The notes under the pieces were generated by a model. The model saw nothing but the letters and a program-made list of their open reading frames with translations. It made no database searches and was not told where the DNA came from. Position numbers and translations under genes: made by a program. From positions 45,721,501 through 45,785,500 of the forward strand of contig NC_134013.1 of NCBI RefSeq assembly GCF_040712315.1: a stretch of DNA of 64,000 nt, written 5' to 3'. The DNA comes from Castanea sativa (lineage: Eukaryota > Streptophyta > Magnoliopsida > Fagales > Fagaceae). Numbering within the stretch: position 1 is the first letter of the stretch; each line of letters begins with the position of its first letter. Below are positions 10,951 through 21,782 of the stretch, piece after piece.

Positions 10951-11948
10951 TGTTAAGGACATATTTTATGTAGTTGGCTAATCTTTTGACAAAACACACT
11001 TTACTTGTATTTTGGTAGATCTAGGATGTGTTTAATACTTCAAAGAACATGTTGTTCAAGTCTAGTATTAAAGCCATAAAGATTGGACCAAGAAATAAGT
11101 GAAGAAAAAGTGTTCACTAAAGTTGGACAGATAGCTGGATACCTGTTGGACACCTATGGACAACTGCTCGACACCTCTATCTATCGAGGTTTAATGAAGC
11201 TCGACAGCTTCTCGATCGATCGAGGTATCTATCGAGGTTATGGGAATTTAGATTTCCAGATTTGATTTTCGGCCCAAGTTTATGTATTTGTGTAGGGTTT
11301 CTTTTCTCACAACTCTAGATATATATATAAGGCTTATTTTAGAGGCCGTCACATAAGAGAATACAATGAGAACTTATGCCAAAAGGTGACCGAAGCCTTA
11401 TTCTCTCTAAAAGAAGCTACTACGTCTTTACGCCTTAGGGTTTTGTAACCAAGTGCTTCTTGATCTTCATTGTTAATGAAGTGAAGAACTTTGCAGCCAA
11501 CATTCTTCTTTCTTAAGTTGGTGAGTGAGTCACGTACTGGGATTCGTGCAAAGAAGTGAGTCACGTACTGGGATCCGTGCATCAAAGGGTGGCGTTCATA
11601 TATTGAAGAGTTCAGAGGTTCTGAAGCGGTAGAAGGTTTCTGTTGTGAGTTCATCTATGGGATTGTAGAGTCTAGGGATAAAGGTTTTGTACTAGATCTG
11701 AAACTTCTCTTTACTATAGTGAATTGCTTTTCGGGAAGGTTTCCCTCCAAGTTTTTTACTATGAAACTGGTTGGTTTTATTGGTTTTCCTGAGTCATCAT
11801 ATCTTGTCTTATTTACTTTTCCGCTACTTATATTTGACTTGATATTAACGTTTGTTTGTTTTAACAAGTTTTATGCATAATAAATCTAATTAACAACTTG
11901 AGTTTAAAACTTGTTAATTCTATCAACCGGGGTCTAATTTTCCCGATA
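10951..11948 (+). repeat. Element A 5' LTR
   Basis: It begins TGTTAAGGACATATTTTATG and ends CCCGATA, where the 3' LTR has CCCAACA, so the terminal CA has mutated here. U3 holds the iterated CTCGACACC/CTATCGAGG/TCGATCGA words (11165-11236) and a TATA-like run (TAGATATATATATAAGGC) near 11310. A GTCACGTACTGGGAT-type word is repeated twice at about 11528-11575. Confidence 0.85.
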
Positions 11949-11950
11949 AG

Positions 11951-11968
11951 TGGTATCAGAGCAGGCAC
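11951..11968 (+). promoter_or_regulatory. Element A primer-binding site
   Basis: TGGTATCAGAGCAGGCAC, an initiator tRNA-Met type site, lies 2 bp after the 5' LTR. This is usual for Copia/Sirevirus elements. Confidence 0.85.
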
Positions 11969-12019
11969 ACTCTGATTAGGTTTTAATCATTGTCGTGTGA
12001 TCCATTAACCCCTGTTGTC

Positions 12020-12898
12020 ATGGAAACTCTTGATTGTTTTGATTTGCATGATCTTGTGTTGAATGATGATGATGATTTTCAAGATGCCTATTGTAAGCTT
12101 TATAATATTTGTATGAAATCTCTTGAATGTTCTACAAAATTAAAAGCTAAATTTAAAAAGGTCAAGCTTGAAAAAGATGATTTGATTGCAAAATTGGATG
12201 AAGCCAATAATTTGAATGAGAATTTTAAAAAGCAAATTTCATCATAGTTGGACAAAATTAAGAGTTTGGAAGAGCAACTAGTTGAATTTAAAACTGAAGT
12301 TGAAAAATTAACCAGTGCCAAACTTGTTGTTGAGCCTAGCTCAAAAGAAAAAGATTTTTGTATTCCTCCATTTAAAAGGAATAATGAAGAGTTGAAGGCT
12401 AATATTGCTAGGATAGAAAAAGGTAAACAATTTGATGTTAACGCTGAAGTTTCTAAACCTATGTCTAAAACTCCTCCCAAGATGAAAGAAAAATCTGTTT
12501 TTGTCCCCACTTGTCATCATTGTCACATTGTTGGTCATATTAGGCCAAATTGTCCTAAGTTGCGATCTCTATCAACCTTTAAGGTTAAACCTCCTTCTAA
12601 GGTGCCGAGTAGTTCTAAAACTACTCATGTTTGTCACCATTGTGGTCGTTCTGATTACACTCGTCCTAATTGTTTCAAGTTGTTTCCTCATAAGTGAGTG
12701 TCCAATATGTCTCATCTTTTGTCTAAAGGCTCTGTACCTATTCTTGGTGAGTTATTAAAAGTTTTAAGTTTTTTAACTCAATTTCAGGGAAATTTTAATT
12801 CCTCTATGTCCTTTAGTAGCCATACTAGGACACGTGCCTTTTCATCTTCACGGCCAAAGACTCGTGCTGTGTGAGTGAGAAATGAGCCTAAGACTTAA
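12020..12898 (+). pseudogene. Element A truncated gag (coiled coil + two zinc knuckles)
   Basis: One frame of 292 codons runs from ATG 12020 to TAA 12898, interrupted by three in-frame stops: TAG 12245, TGA 12695 and TGA 12872. At least the last two sit where relatives keep tryptophan or an open codon (for example ...RAV-stop-VRN here against RAVWVKK in element B2). The product has an acidic start, a long coiled coil (residues about 30-110) rich in K/E/L, then CHHCHIVGHIRPNC (intact CCHC) and CHHCGRSDYTRPNC (His replaced by Tyr). The N-terminal UBN2-type gag domain found in B2 and B3 is absent. Family gags package RNA in virus-like particles; this copy is inactive. Confidence 0.75.
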
Positions 12899-14073
12899 TT
12901 GTCTTTTCTGTTTGTCCTCTGCTTTAATTCTTTCTATCTAGAGTAGGACTCTCTTTGCTTGTTTTCATGCATTTGCATTTTTATATCATGCTTTCATGCA
13001 TTTGCATCTTTCTTTCATGCTTTCATGTTGTTTTTCTGTTTTTGTTTGGTTGTTTAGTTTTTATTTTGTTTTATTTTCAAAATAAAAAAAAATTGAGAAA
13101 AATTGAAAAATACAAAAACAGTGTGTGTTTGTGTACATCGGTTCTTGTGAACCTTAAAATGGCCATTGAAACAGAGTTTTCTAAACTTTGTATCTCTTGT
13201 AGCTTAGATGAGCATTCTTATGCACAACTAAGCAAGTGCTGTGTGGCTCTTTGTTTGTGATGAGTAAGGTTAAGTGATCTTTTGTACTTAACACTTGTAT
13301 CACTCTTTTTGATGGGAAGGACTAGAAAATCCTAAGAGAAATGGATAAATAACCAACTCACCATTGTTACCCGCCAATCATGAAATGACATCTGTATGGT
13401 TCGGCATAGCAAAAGTGCAATGTCAATGACATCTATATGCTTCAGCATAGCAAAACTGCAATGTCAAAAACTTAACATAATTGGGTATTTCTTTTCTCTC
13501 TTTTATATACCCATGCATGGTTTGCTTAATAAAAAGAAAATATGCAAAGAAAATAAAAGCAAAAAAATAAAAATAAAAACAAAATAAAAATGCTTTAAAT
13601 ATGATTGCAAACATGTTTTCTAAGAGATGTGGGAGTTATAGGATGTACCTCAAAGATGATAGTTCCCATCAAACAGTTATGATTGTGTGTGAGTTAAAGT
13701 GATTTTCTCATATCTCAAATCGTCATAACATAGAGACACTTATGCATTCTTGCGATATTTTCACACACAACACGCAATATTCGTTGCTACTTTTGATACA
13801 TGTGCAGGTACAATGTGATTTGGCCATCACAAGGTTTACATGTGTTGATGTATACTCACTAAACTGTCTTGACTTGTTTTTGAAATATAAAATCGGTTAG
13901 ACTTGTTAAGTGTGTGTGTGTTTTGGGATCCATGTGCTTAAAATTGTTGTTAAGAGATGATTTTGAGATTTTAATATGTTGATTGGATCATTGGTTGAGT
14001 TGCATGAGTGATTGCATGAGTGATTGCATTCATGTCTGTGTTTTTCCCTTCTCGAAAAATTGTTTTTAAAAGC
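12899..14073 (+). other. Element A non-coding interior
   Basis: No credible frame. It has a repeated CATGCATTTGCAT/CATGCTTTCATG-type stretch near 12965-13030, a short direct duplication (GACATCT-TATG-TTC-GCATAGCAAAA) at 13388-13412 and 13427-13453, and AT-rich runs near 13540-13590. In relatives this position is the long spacer between gag and the 3' end, where pol should be. Confidence 0.6.
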
Positions 14074-14345
14074 TGGCTCGACACCTCCTCGATACCTGGC
14101 TGTCTGTCGAGCTTCTTAGCTTTTTCTTATCGCAATCTCGACATCTTCTCGACACCTAGTGGATCGATCGAGAAAACTTCTGTCCTCTCGATAGCTTTTC
14201 GACACCTGGTGGATCGATCGAGCTTCTGTTCTCGTGTCTTTTCTTTGTTCCTCGACACCTTATCGATAGCTCTATCTATCGATGTTGCTTTTCTCGACAC
14301 ATTCCTCGACAGATGACTCGACACCTCTCGATCCATCGAGATTCT
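14074..14345 (+). repeat. Iterated CTCGACACCT / TCGATCGA array inside element A
   Basis: Within about 270 bp the words CTCGACACCT, TCGACACCT and GGATCGATCGAG recur at irregular spacing (more than ten TCGA cores). The same vocabulary occurs in both LTRs (11165-11236, 15295-15362). It is not a simple tandem repeat and codes for nothing recognisable; likely a cis-acting region. Confidence 0.65.
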
Positions 14346-15051
14346 CTTGCATGCATTGTTTTTCACATGTTTTGCATGTTTCTCTTATCTTGTCATCCAT
14401 AGCATCTTGTTTCATTACATTCATGCATTTTTATGGATTCTTTGTGCCTCCTTAATCATCCTTGATCATCTTTATGTTTCTCGGGTGAAGCTTTCTAGTT
14501 TTTTGTACCCATTGTCAATCGTGACAAAAAGGGGGAGAAATTGGAGACTTTGTGGTTTCTTTCTTTAAGATTCTATAAGTTAGAGGGAGAAATACATTCC
14601 TTTGTAAGGGGGAGATGTGTTTCATCTTGTTAGAGGGAGTGTTTACCTCCTTATTGTTGTAGGAACTACTTTTAGCTTCTTGTTCTTGTACCTTAGGTCT
14701 TGTGACCATGTATGACATACATTGGACTTATTCTCTTTATATGTTTATGTATGTTTTCTTCATCTATCTCTACATGTGTTGTTTCTTTTCTCTCTTTATA
14801 CACATGTTTCTTTATTTGTATGCAATCTATTATTTCTATCTCACATTAAGATGCCTTGATGAGTTTTGTTTAAAATGTTTCAGAAATACAGGTTGTCAAA
14901 GTCTTCCATGCCATGAATTCTCTTCTTGCAAAGTTTTTCAAGGGTTTGTGCTAGGATAGATTTTATTGTATTCAACAAGTGAGTATGAGTTGAGTGATTT
15001 ATGACTTCTCTCATATGTTCATTTGTTTGTTGTGGTTTTGTCATGGATTGC
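14346..15051 (+). other. Element A 3' leader with extra polypurine tracts
   Basis: Non-coding, with several purine tracts: AAAAAGGGGGAGAAATTGG near 14525-14544, AGAGGGAGAAA at about 14583, AAGGGGGAGA at about 14608 and AGAGGGAG at about 14632. Multiple polypurine tracts upstream of the true one are a known Sirevirus trait. Confidence 0.55.
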
Positions 15052-15064
15052 CAAAGGGAGAAAT
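15052..15064 (+). promoter_or_regulatory. Element A polypurine tract
   Basis: CAAAGGGAGAAAT directly abuts the TG start of the 3' LTR, as needed to prime plus-strand DNA synthesis. Confidence 0.75.
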
Positions 15065-16071
15065 TGTTAAGGACATATTTTATGTAGTTTGCTAATCTTT
15101 TGAGAAAACGCACTTTACTTGTATTTGGGTATATCTAGAATATGTTTAATACTTCAAAGAACATGTTGTTCAAGTCTAGTATTAAAGCCATGAAGATTGA
15201 ACCAAAAAACAAGTGAAGAAAAAGTGTTCACTAAAGTTGGACAGATAGCTGGACACTTGTGGACACCCGCGGATAGCTGCTTGACAGCTGCTTGACACCT
15301 CTATCTATCGAGGTTTAATGAAGCTCGACAGCTTCTCGATCGATCGAGGTATCTATCGAGGTTACGGGAATTCAGATTTCCAGATCTGTTTTTCGGCCCA
15401 AGTTTATGTATTTGTGTAGGGTTTCTTTTCTCACAACCCTAGACATATATAAGGCATATTTTAGAGGCCGTTACATAAGAGAATACAAGGAGAACATATG
15501 CAAAAGGTGACCGAAGCCTTATTCTCTCTGAAAGAAACTACTGCGTCTTTTGCACCTTAGAGTTTTGTAACCAAGTGCTTCTTAATCTTCATTGTTAATG
15601 AAGTGAAGAACTTTGCAGCCAACATTCTTCTTTCTTAAGTTGGTGAGTGAGTCACGTACTGGAATTCGTGCAAAGGAGTGAGTCACGTACTGGGATCCGT
15701 GCATCAAAGGGTGGCGTTCATATATTGAAGAGTTCAGAGGTTCTGAAGCGGTATAAGGTTTCTGCTGTGAGTTCATCTACGGGGATTGTAGAGTCTAGGG
15801 ACAAAGGTTTTGTACTAGATCTGAAACTTCTCTTTACTATAGTGAATTGTTTTTCGGGAAGGTTTCCCTCCAGGTTTTTTACTGTGAAACTGGTTGGTTT
15901 CATTGGTTTTCCTAGGTCATCATATCTTGTCTTTTTTACTTTTCCACTGCTTATATTTGACATGATATTGATGTTTGTTTGTTTTAACAAGTTTTATGCA
16001 TAATAAATCTAATTAACAAATTGGTTTTAAAACTTGTTAATTCTATCAACCGGGGTCTAAATTTCCCAACA
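15065..16071 (+). repeat. Element A 3' LTR
   Basis: It runs from TGTTAAGGACATATTTTATG to TTTCCCAACA and keeps the TG...CA ends. It carries the same TCGACA/ATCGAGG words and TATA-like run (GACATATATAAGGC, near 15444) as the 5' LTR, with scattered substitutions. The antisense frames at 15582-15990 mirror those in the 5' LTR only because the LTRs are copies. Confidence 0.85.
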
Positions 16072-16272
16072 TATTCCACAAAATTGAAATAAAGCAAATT
16101 GGTGGTTGTGGTTGTTGTTTATTGGGTTGGGTATATTATTTTATTGTGTTAAATGTTAAAATAAAACCATTGATGTTGGGTGTTTTGTAAAGTGTGGTGT
16201 TAAAATAGAAAAATTAGTGTTTTGAGTTGTTAAAAGCTATATTTTTTAACAACCTTGAAGTGAATGCTCTAA

Positions 16273-16784
16273 GCTTGTACATGTATAATAAAAAAAATAC
16301 TAAATTTTAGCCAGTTGAGACCAAATTCATCCACATCAAATTACGTAAAGTTGTAGAAAAATTCATTATTATTACAATAACCATGTAAATTTACATTGAC
16401 ACAATTCATTTGCATTTAGTTTTTTATTCTCTCTTTATGTATTCCAAGGATAAAGGAAGAGGGTGGATGATTATTGTCATGTGTGAACAAAGAAAAATAA
16501 TTTAAAAAATCAAGAAAATTTATATTTCAATGAAATGTAGTGTAAAGTAGATAAATTGATGTGGTATTTTTTGAAAAGTAAGTATATAAAATAGAAAATG
16601 TGAGTTTTTATGCTAAAAAAGACAATTTTACACGAACTAATGCGAATGCTGACAATGTTTTACAAATTCCTATGGATTTATCTATGCCAAAATCATGCTA
16701 ATCTAATTGCTTATCAGTATCGTTAGGTTCTAAGTACTTAGAAACTAATGTATTAGAACTCTAATGTGTATTATTGGCAAACCA
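16273..16784. other. AT-rich spacer, no gene seen
   Basis: No frame, repeat pair or RNA gene can be supported here. Confidence 0.6.
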
Positions 16785-17574
16785 TGATCAAAACAGGTGT
16801 TTAGTCTTGTTTTAGACTTGCTCAAAGTATGTCATTTATGTAAAGTTGGAATCGAGTTAACTGCAGAAGTTACTGTGTAAATCTGCCTGGCTCAATCGAT
16901 CGAGAATTAGACTCGATTGATCGAAAGTCGTGCAAATTGTTTATTTTTGCAGAATTTTCAACTCAGCCCTAAGCGCATATGACGTGTAGGATTTTATGTT
17001 TTGCCCTAGGTATAAAAGGCAAACCCTAGTCACGTTTTTGAGGTTGCTCATGTTGCTGTTTGTGTGAATCTCTTGTGAGATCTAAGAGGTGCTTGCCTTC
17101 ACACAAGTTTAGGATTATCGAGAAGGAGATTGCTTCAAGAGCTTGATGATTATTCAGTTGCTGCCATAAGAGCTTAAAGATACACAAGCGGGAGTACTTG
17201 TACTTGCTAGAGAATCCAAGAAAGAAGGAGTTCGTGGTCTCAGAGCTTGCACGTGGTCGTGTCAGTAAGTTTTCTACTGGTGGGTAGCAATAGGATGTTA
17301 GTAGTCTAAATCGCTATTGTACAAATTTCGATTCTTTCATAGTGGATTCAGTTTTACCTTGAGGATAGCTAGGTTAAATCCTCTCCAGGTTTTTTACTGG
17401 TTTGGTTTTCCTGAATCATCATATTATTGTGTTTTTTATATTTAATTTCGCTGCTTTGCATGATATGATTATATGATCGTGTTAACCTAGATCTGAAATT
17501 TGGACTAAGTAATAACTTGACTGATTAACTAGGTTAATCCAATTATACTTTTAAGGTGTCTAAAAAACTTTACA
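16785..17574 (+). mobile_element. Copia-type solo LTR (approximate ends)
   Basis: LTR-like layout: a TATA box with following leader (CTAGGTATAAAAGGCAAACC near 17008), TCAATCGATCGAG/TCGATTGATCGA words at 16894-16925 like those of element A, the GATTCAGTTTTACCTTGAGG stretch and CCTCTCCAGGTTTTTTACTGG near 17380, and a GTTTTCCTGAATCATCATAT motif shared with the end of the A LTRs (GGTTTTCCTGAGTCATCATA). It lacks a primer site or interior. TG at 16785 and CA near 17574 are the best boundary guesses; no target duplication was confirmed. Confidence 0.5.
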
Positions 17575-18689
17575 AGTATATCCATTAAAACTCCCAATTA
17601 AGCTCGATCTTGGCAAGCTTGTTTAGGTGGTAAGTGATTTCTAGATCAGCTTAGTTTCTTTTACGAAACCTTGCACGTAGAATGTTGAGTCAATAGTCGT
17701 AAATTTGTAATAGACTCTAGAATGCTTGATATTACTATTGACTCTAAAAAATGAGAGCTATATGTGTCAATCTGCTTAATAAATGAGTCGGGGTAAAATT
17801 AGGAAGTTTTCACAGAATTAATAAATGGATTAGATTAGGATTAACTTTGCCTTTCTTTGAACATGGCCCACATGTAGCACCCATATTTTAAAAATGTACT
17901 GTATGGAACTTTATTTAGACTGTGGGTATAATTCAAATAGATGGTTTAATTGGATTGACAATTTTCAACCAGTACTATTTCAATTATTATTTTTAAAGGG
18001 TAAAATATAGTTAATAGCTTTGAGATTTTGGTTAAATAGTAAAGTTTAAAACATTTCAAAATTGACCAATTTAGTCCATAAATTCAACTTGGTCTCTAAA
18101 CTGTTGCTCATTTTCTCCCCCCTCTTACAGTAATTAGAGATAAAATTGGTCACTTTTAAAATATTTTAGACTTAAGTAACATTAGCTCAAACGATATTTT
18201 ACTCTTAATAAAAATTGGGTTGTGTTTGCAATAGATAGTTTTCTTTAATATCTATTCAAACCCTAATTGAGTACCACTTGAACCCCTACGTTGGTTATTG
18301 GAATTTGGGCTTCTCTTTTAACACTACTTAATTTGTTGCATATGATGCAGTTTATATGCATCTCCTTTGGTCAAGTATTGTCCTACGCATGCGCGTGTTT
18401 ATGGTTCAGTTTCTTTCGGTTGAAGTTTTCACTTTTGCTTCTCATTCGAAAGTTCGTCTTATATAGCACACAAAAAAAATAAAAAAATAAAATAAAATAA
18501 ACAGAAAAGGACGGTGAGAGAAAGGTAGGGTGTTTGAAACTTCGTCTCAAGGTATCAAACAGTAATACGTGGTCGAAAAGCAATGCGTGTCATCTTTCTC
18601 TAATTATTCCAAATGTGCAATTTAGTAATTTTGACACTAAATTATAGTATTTATATCTTAAGTAAGAAACCCTAGTCACCTTTAAATAT
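17575..18689. other. Spacer upstream of the gene
   Basis: AT-rich. It holds common plant repeat phrases (AATTGACCAATTTAGTCCAT near 18061) but no boundaries. A small frame at 18291-18482 has no recognisable features. The A-rich run at 18468-18500 is low complexity. Confidence 0.5.
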
Positions 18690-18760
18690 TGTTTATATAT
18701 AGTACTTTAATTAAGAGGCTATCGAAGATTTCGGAGAGAGGAGATCAAAGATTCTTAAGG
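18690..18760 (+). promoter_or_regulatory. Candidate core promoter and 5' UTR exon of the 19153 gene
   Basis: GTTTATATATAGTAC at 18691-18705 is a good TATA match. A purine-rich leader follows (GGAGAGAGGAGATCAAAG), then a donor-like AAG|GTAAAG at 18759/18760; an acceptor-like CCTTTGCAG ends at 19106. A 347-bp 5' UTR intron is therefore possible. This is inference only. Confidence 0.3.
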
Positions 18761-19152
18761 TAAAGATCTTAAAATTCTATTATGCAATTGATTAAACACC
18801 TTTTCCTAGTGGTATCTTAGGACTAGATTGATACTTTATATTTTGTGTACCGTACCTAAGGTTTTGGGATTTTGTTTTGGTATTTAAATTATTAAGTTAG
18901 TTTTGAATTTGAGATAATATATTTCAAGAATAATTATTACTCTGTAAATGGGAATTGGAACTTTGTAAGGTGAAATACTTGTAAGTGTTCGCCAATGACA
19001 ATCGTTTGGTAGTAAAACTTTTAAGATCTTCAACCCTAGTTGCACCTTAATTTGTAAGGTGAATACTGTAAATCTTCATATTCTGTTTGTGATATATCCT
19101 TTGCAGCTTTTCTTAGAAAGAAGATCATATACTTTGTATTCTATCCTTGTCA

Positions 19153-19569
19153 ATGAAAGCAACCCACCTTCTTCTTCCTAAGCTTTCCTGCCTGCCATCT
19201 TCTTTTACAACTCGGCATCAAAGAAGGTGTGTTAACTTAACTGTGGCGGCATGTGGAGAAGCGAACAGACGAGACTATTGGGGTAGGCTGGTGGATGAGA
19301 ACATGATTATGCTCCGGTTACGGATTAAGGAGATGAAAATGATGGAGACAAATTACCAGCCACCTTCAAACTGGATGGAGTGGGAGAAGCAATACTATCC
19401 GCGTTACAATGAGGATGTTTGTGAAGCATTAGGGTTGCTGCAACGTTATTTGATGAATATGAGGCCAGGTTTGGCTTTTGGGGCAATTGCACTTGTTACA
19501 TTTAGTGTGCTCATATCTACTTGCATGGTCTTGTTCCATGCTATAGATATTTCAAAGAGAATCCTATGA
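19153..19569 (+). CDS. Small predicted organelle-targeted single-pass membrane protein
   Basis: The only convincing cellular gene: 138 codons from ATG 19153 to TGA 19569, uninterrupted. A TTG start six bases earlier is less likely than this ATG. Residues 1-38 (MKATHLLLPKLSCLPSSF..., then HQRRC) are basic and Ser/Thr-rich with almost no acids, like a chloroplast or mitochondrial transit peptide. Residues 40-100 form a conserved-looking soluble part with RDYWGRLVDENMIMLRLRI, NWMEWEKQYYPRYNEDVCEA and LLQRYLMNMRPGLA. Residues about 103-128 are a strong hydrophobic helix (FGAIALVTFSVLISTCMVLF), followed by a short basic tail. I recall plant proteins of unknown function with this layout, but cannot name a gene. 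It sits alone between repeats; no intron in the coding part. Confidence 0.7.
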   Translation: MKATHLLLPKLSCLPSSFTTRHQRRCVNLTVAACGEANRRDYWGRLVDENMIMLRLRIKEMKMMETNYQPPSNWMEWEKQYYPRYNEDVCEALGLLQRYLMNMRPGLAFGAIALVTFSVLISTCMVLFHAIDISKRIL

Positions 19570-19936
19570 GTTTCTCAAAAAGCAAGTGGTGTTTGATTGT
19601 TTCAACTCCAGCCCATCATTTGTAAAACTAGTTAGTGTTGATGCTTCTCTAATGGAAAAGAACACTGTAAAAGAGCATGATTTTTAAAGGGGACATAGCT
19701 AATTCAATAGACAAATAATTATTTCTGTTCTTATATTTGAGATTTGTTGTCTTCGTTCTTGGGGGTATTTGATGAGTATTCGTTTCAGGTTTAGCTAAAC
19801 CCTAGTCGTGATATGAATTTTCATGGAGCTACTTACTTGCATATAGTTTGCAATCATTTTATAAATATTTCCCTAGCTCCACTCTGCCCCCGGTAGTGAA
19901 AGCAAGCAAGCGCTATGATGTTTATATTGAAACCTA
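19570..19936 (+). other. 3' flank of the gene
   Basis: Probable 3' UTR and downstream spacer. GACAAATAATTATTTCTG at about 19710 is a possible, weak polyadenylation region. A short frame on the other strand has no coding features. Confidence 0.4.
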
Positions 19937-20463
19937 GAAAGCACAGGTGCGGCTCCAAGGCCGCAGCACCCGCACCGGACTCGTGGCGACGCTCCTCCGA
20001 CATGCTGATTCGCCTTTTTTTTTTTTTTTGTGCCGACAAGTGCTGATTCGAGCCAATACAGGCCAATTCGCTCCAATTCCGGCCTATTCACGCTGATTCC
20101 AGCATAAATTGGCCGCAACTGGCTGAAATTTACTGAAACTTGCTGAAATCATGGCCGAAATACATGCTAAAAAATATAATAAAAATAAACTTATAGGTTG
20201 TATTCTAATTTATGAATATCATCTTTTAGTTATTATCTACTATTACTCTTAAATTGGTATATATTTACAATTATATGAAAAAGTATGCTTAGTAATATAT
20301 AGAAAATATAAATAAAAATATTTTAATAATTTTTTAATCTCCACACCCCGCCGCACCTTCACCCACACCGTAATTTTTCAAAAATTGTCAAGTCCTACAC
20401 CTGCACTTGCACCCGCACCCGCACTCGCACCCACATCCAAATTTGGAAACGCACCCGTGCTTC
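19937..20463. mobile_element. Non-autonomous TIR element (candidate)
   Basis: The left end GAAAGCACAGGTGCGG and the complement of the right end GAAGCACGGGTGCG form an imperfect inverted repeat of about 15 bp. Both sides are unusually GC-rich with ACCCGCACC/GGTGCGGGTG words (19940-20000, 20341-20460), and the interior has repeated GCTGATTC/GGCCAATTC/GCTCCAATTC words (20040-20110) and an AT-rich centre. No transposase and no clear target duplication. Confidence 0.45.
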
Positions 20464-21538
20464 ATAGATTAAAACAATTTTCATGCATTTATGTCAAATT
20501 GTGTGAAGACAACGGCCATGTCCACAATGGTGTTGTTGGGTTATATCAAGTTCATGAAGAAAAGGACTGCACTGAAGCTAAAGCAGCAGCTGCAATTAAG
20601 AAGAAATCGAGTCTGCAGCTGATAAACAGAGAAGAAGAAGAACACTAACAAACGACAAGTAGTTGGTTATTAGTTAGTTATAAATGACATGTAGCTTAGT
20701 TCATTGTATATATGCCTTTAGTGAAACCACGTGCCTCACGTGCTTGTATTAATTTTCTGTTAAGTCAGTTTTTCTGTTAGTTTAGGCGAGTAAGTTTGTT
20801 TGCTAGTGGTTGTGAGTGTCTCTCGTATATAAAAGGGAAATAGCTTGTAATTTAGTCGAATTCAATGAAATCATTTTCTCCCAATCTAGTTTTTGATAGG
20901 TTGCAAGTGTAAGTGAAGTTTCACATTATATAATGATGTGAAGAATAAATAGTTAATATACACTAGTCTCATCACACACGCTTTTTTTTTAGCCAAAAGA
21001 AAAAACTCTGTGTTTTTATTTTTTATATATATAAATTTTATTTTGAAAATTTAATTTATAAGTGGATAAAAAAATTTGAAAATTAAGAGAATGGTCCTAT
21101 TTTTTAAATAATGTTTTAGTGGGAGTTAGAATTACATTTTTACCGAATTGTCCTTTAGTTTTGTTTTTACTTAAACATAGAGATGTAAGGGTATTTTTGT
21201 ACTAAAACATGAAGAATCTAAACAAGAGAAGCCTTTTAAATAACAGTATAGATAACACAATTGAGTACACACCCATTGAATTTAGGCCTTATGAGTTAAT
21301 GTGTATCTCTTTATGTTATGTTAATTACTTAAGGGAGATCCTTAAGATGTTTATATTGAAATCTTGAAGGGAAACTGATTGACCCTTAATTGGCTGTGAA
21401 TTAATCAAAAAGGGGATTTTACTTTTCCTAAATACCTTGAATTCGGGGATGAATTGTGGATAGAGGATACGAAGGCTGTAATGAAACCAAGAAGGCCGTC
21501 TTGACCTTTAAGATAGGGAAGTAATTGTGTTTTCTAGC

Positions 21539-21545
<7 letters not shown>
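20464..21545. other. Spacer with LTR-like segment
   Basis: A short open frame ends at 20648 with an E/K-rich tail and no known match. From about 20650 the text is LTR-like (TATA-type CTCGTATATAAAAGGG at 20823, then AGTCGAATTCAATGAAATC), but no paired LTR or primer site was found. From 20930 on the sequence is AT-rich. ACTAGTCTCATCACAC near 20962 resembles the TIR-like ends seen at 25300. Confidence 0.4.

Positions 21546-21546
<1 letters not shown>

Positions 21547-21587
<41 letters not shown>
21547..21587. repeat. (AT)n microsatellite
   Basis: About 20 perfect AT units. Confidence 0.9.
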
Positions 21588-21590
<3 letters not shown>

Positions 21591-21782
21591 AATTCTCTCC
21601 TAAATAAATTCATACCCACGCTAAAACACTACTTCTATTTCTACGTTGAAATACTATACCATGTTCTTTTAAAAAAAGGAAATTACCCAACCACCCATTA
21701 TTTTGTTTCAAATTCAAAGTATATAAAAAAAGCACTCCTGACACACCAAAACACACCCCACGTTCATTTAAAAAAAAAAAAA

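Larger units (their letters stand above)
10951..16071 (+). mobile_element. Element A: complete pol-less Sirevirus-like LTR element
   Basis: This 5,121-bp element has two LTRs of about 1 kb (10951-11948, 15065-16071), a primer site 2 bp after the 5' LTR, a polypurine tract abutting the 3' LTR, and a perfect 5-bp target duplication TATTC (10946-10950, 16072-16076). The 3.1-kb interior encodes only the C-terminal half of a Sirevirus-type gag (coiled coil and two zinc knuckles); there is no protease, integrase, RT or RNase H. The LTRs differ at scattered positions, so the insertion is not recent. It sits inside an older TIR element. It would have depended on enzymes from a related autonomous element. 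Confidence 0.85.
9378..16272. mobile_element. Probable TIR element holding nested insertions
   Basis: The left arm begins TTAGAGCATTCAC (9378), and the complement of the right end (16272 backward) begins with the same 13 bases. Further in, the arms share CTATTTTAACA and a (CCACAA)n-like stretch at 9575-9670 that mirrors GGTGGTTGTGGTTGTTG at 16099-16120. The hAT-like element (10272-10860) and element A (10951-16071) lie between the arms. Removing them leaves a plausible 1.2-kb non-autonomous element. Other GAGTGCTCTTACTGTAG-type words (10900) suggest a mosaic of related elements. No duplication of the target was found. The proline/glycine-rich frames at 9441-9817 are by-products of the ACC repeats. 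Confidence 0.45.

Noticed and set aside
11349..11867. Antisense frames conserved between two places (also 15582-15990)
   Set aside because: They lie in the two LTRs of element A and are alike only because LTRs are copies.
14074..14345. CRISPR-like repeat array
   Set aside because: Repeat words are short and irregularly spaced, with no constant repeat/spacer unit; this is a plant retroelement.
18805..18825. TGGTATCTTAGG as a primer-binding site upstream of the gene
   Set aside because: Only the first seven bases fit tRNA-Met and no LTR lies to its left.
19854..20118. Overlapping minus-strand frames
   Set aside because: They read through GC-rich repeats of a TIR element and have no family features.
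20385..20648. Proline/alanine-rich small protein gene
   Set aside because: Its first part is the GC-rich end of a TIR element and the tail has no recognisable domain.
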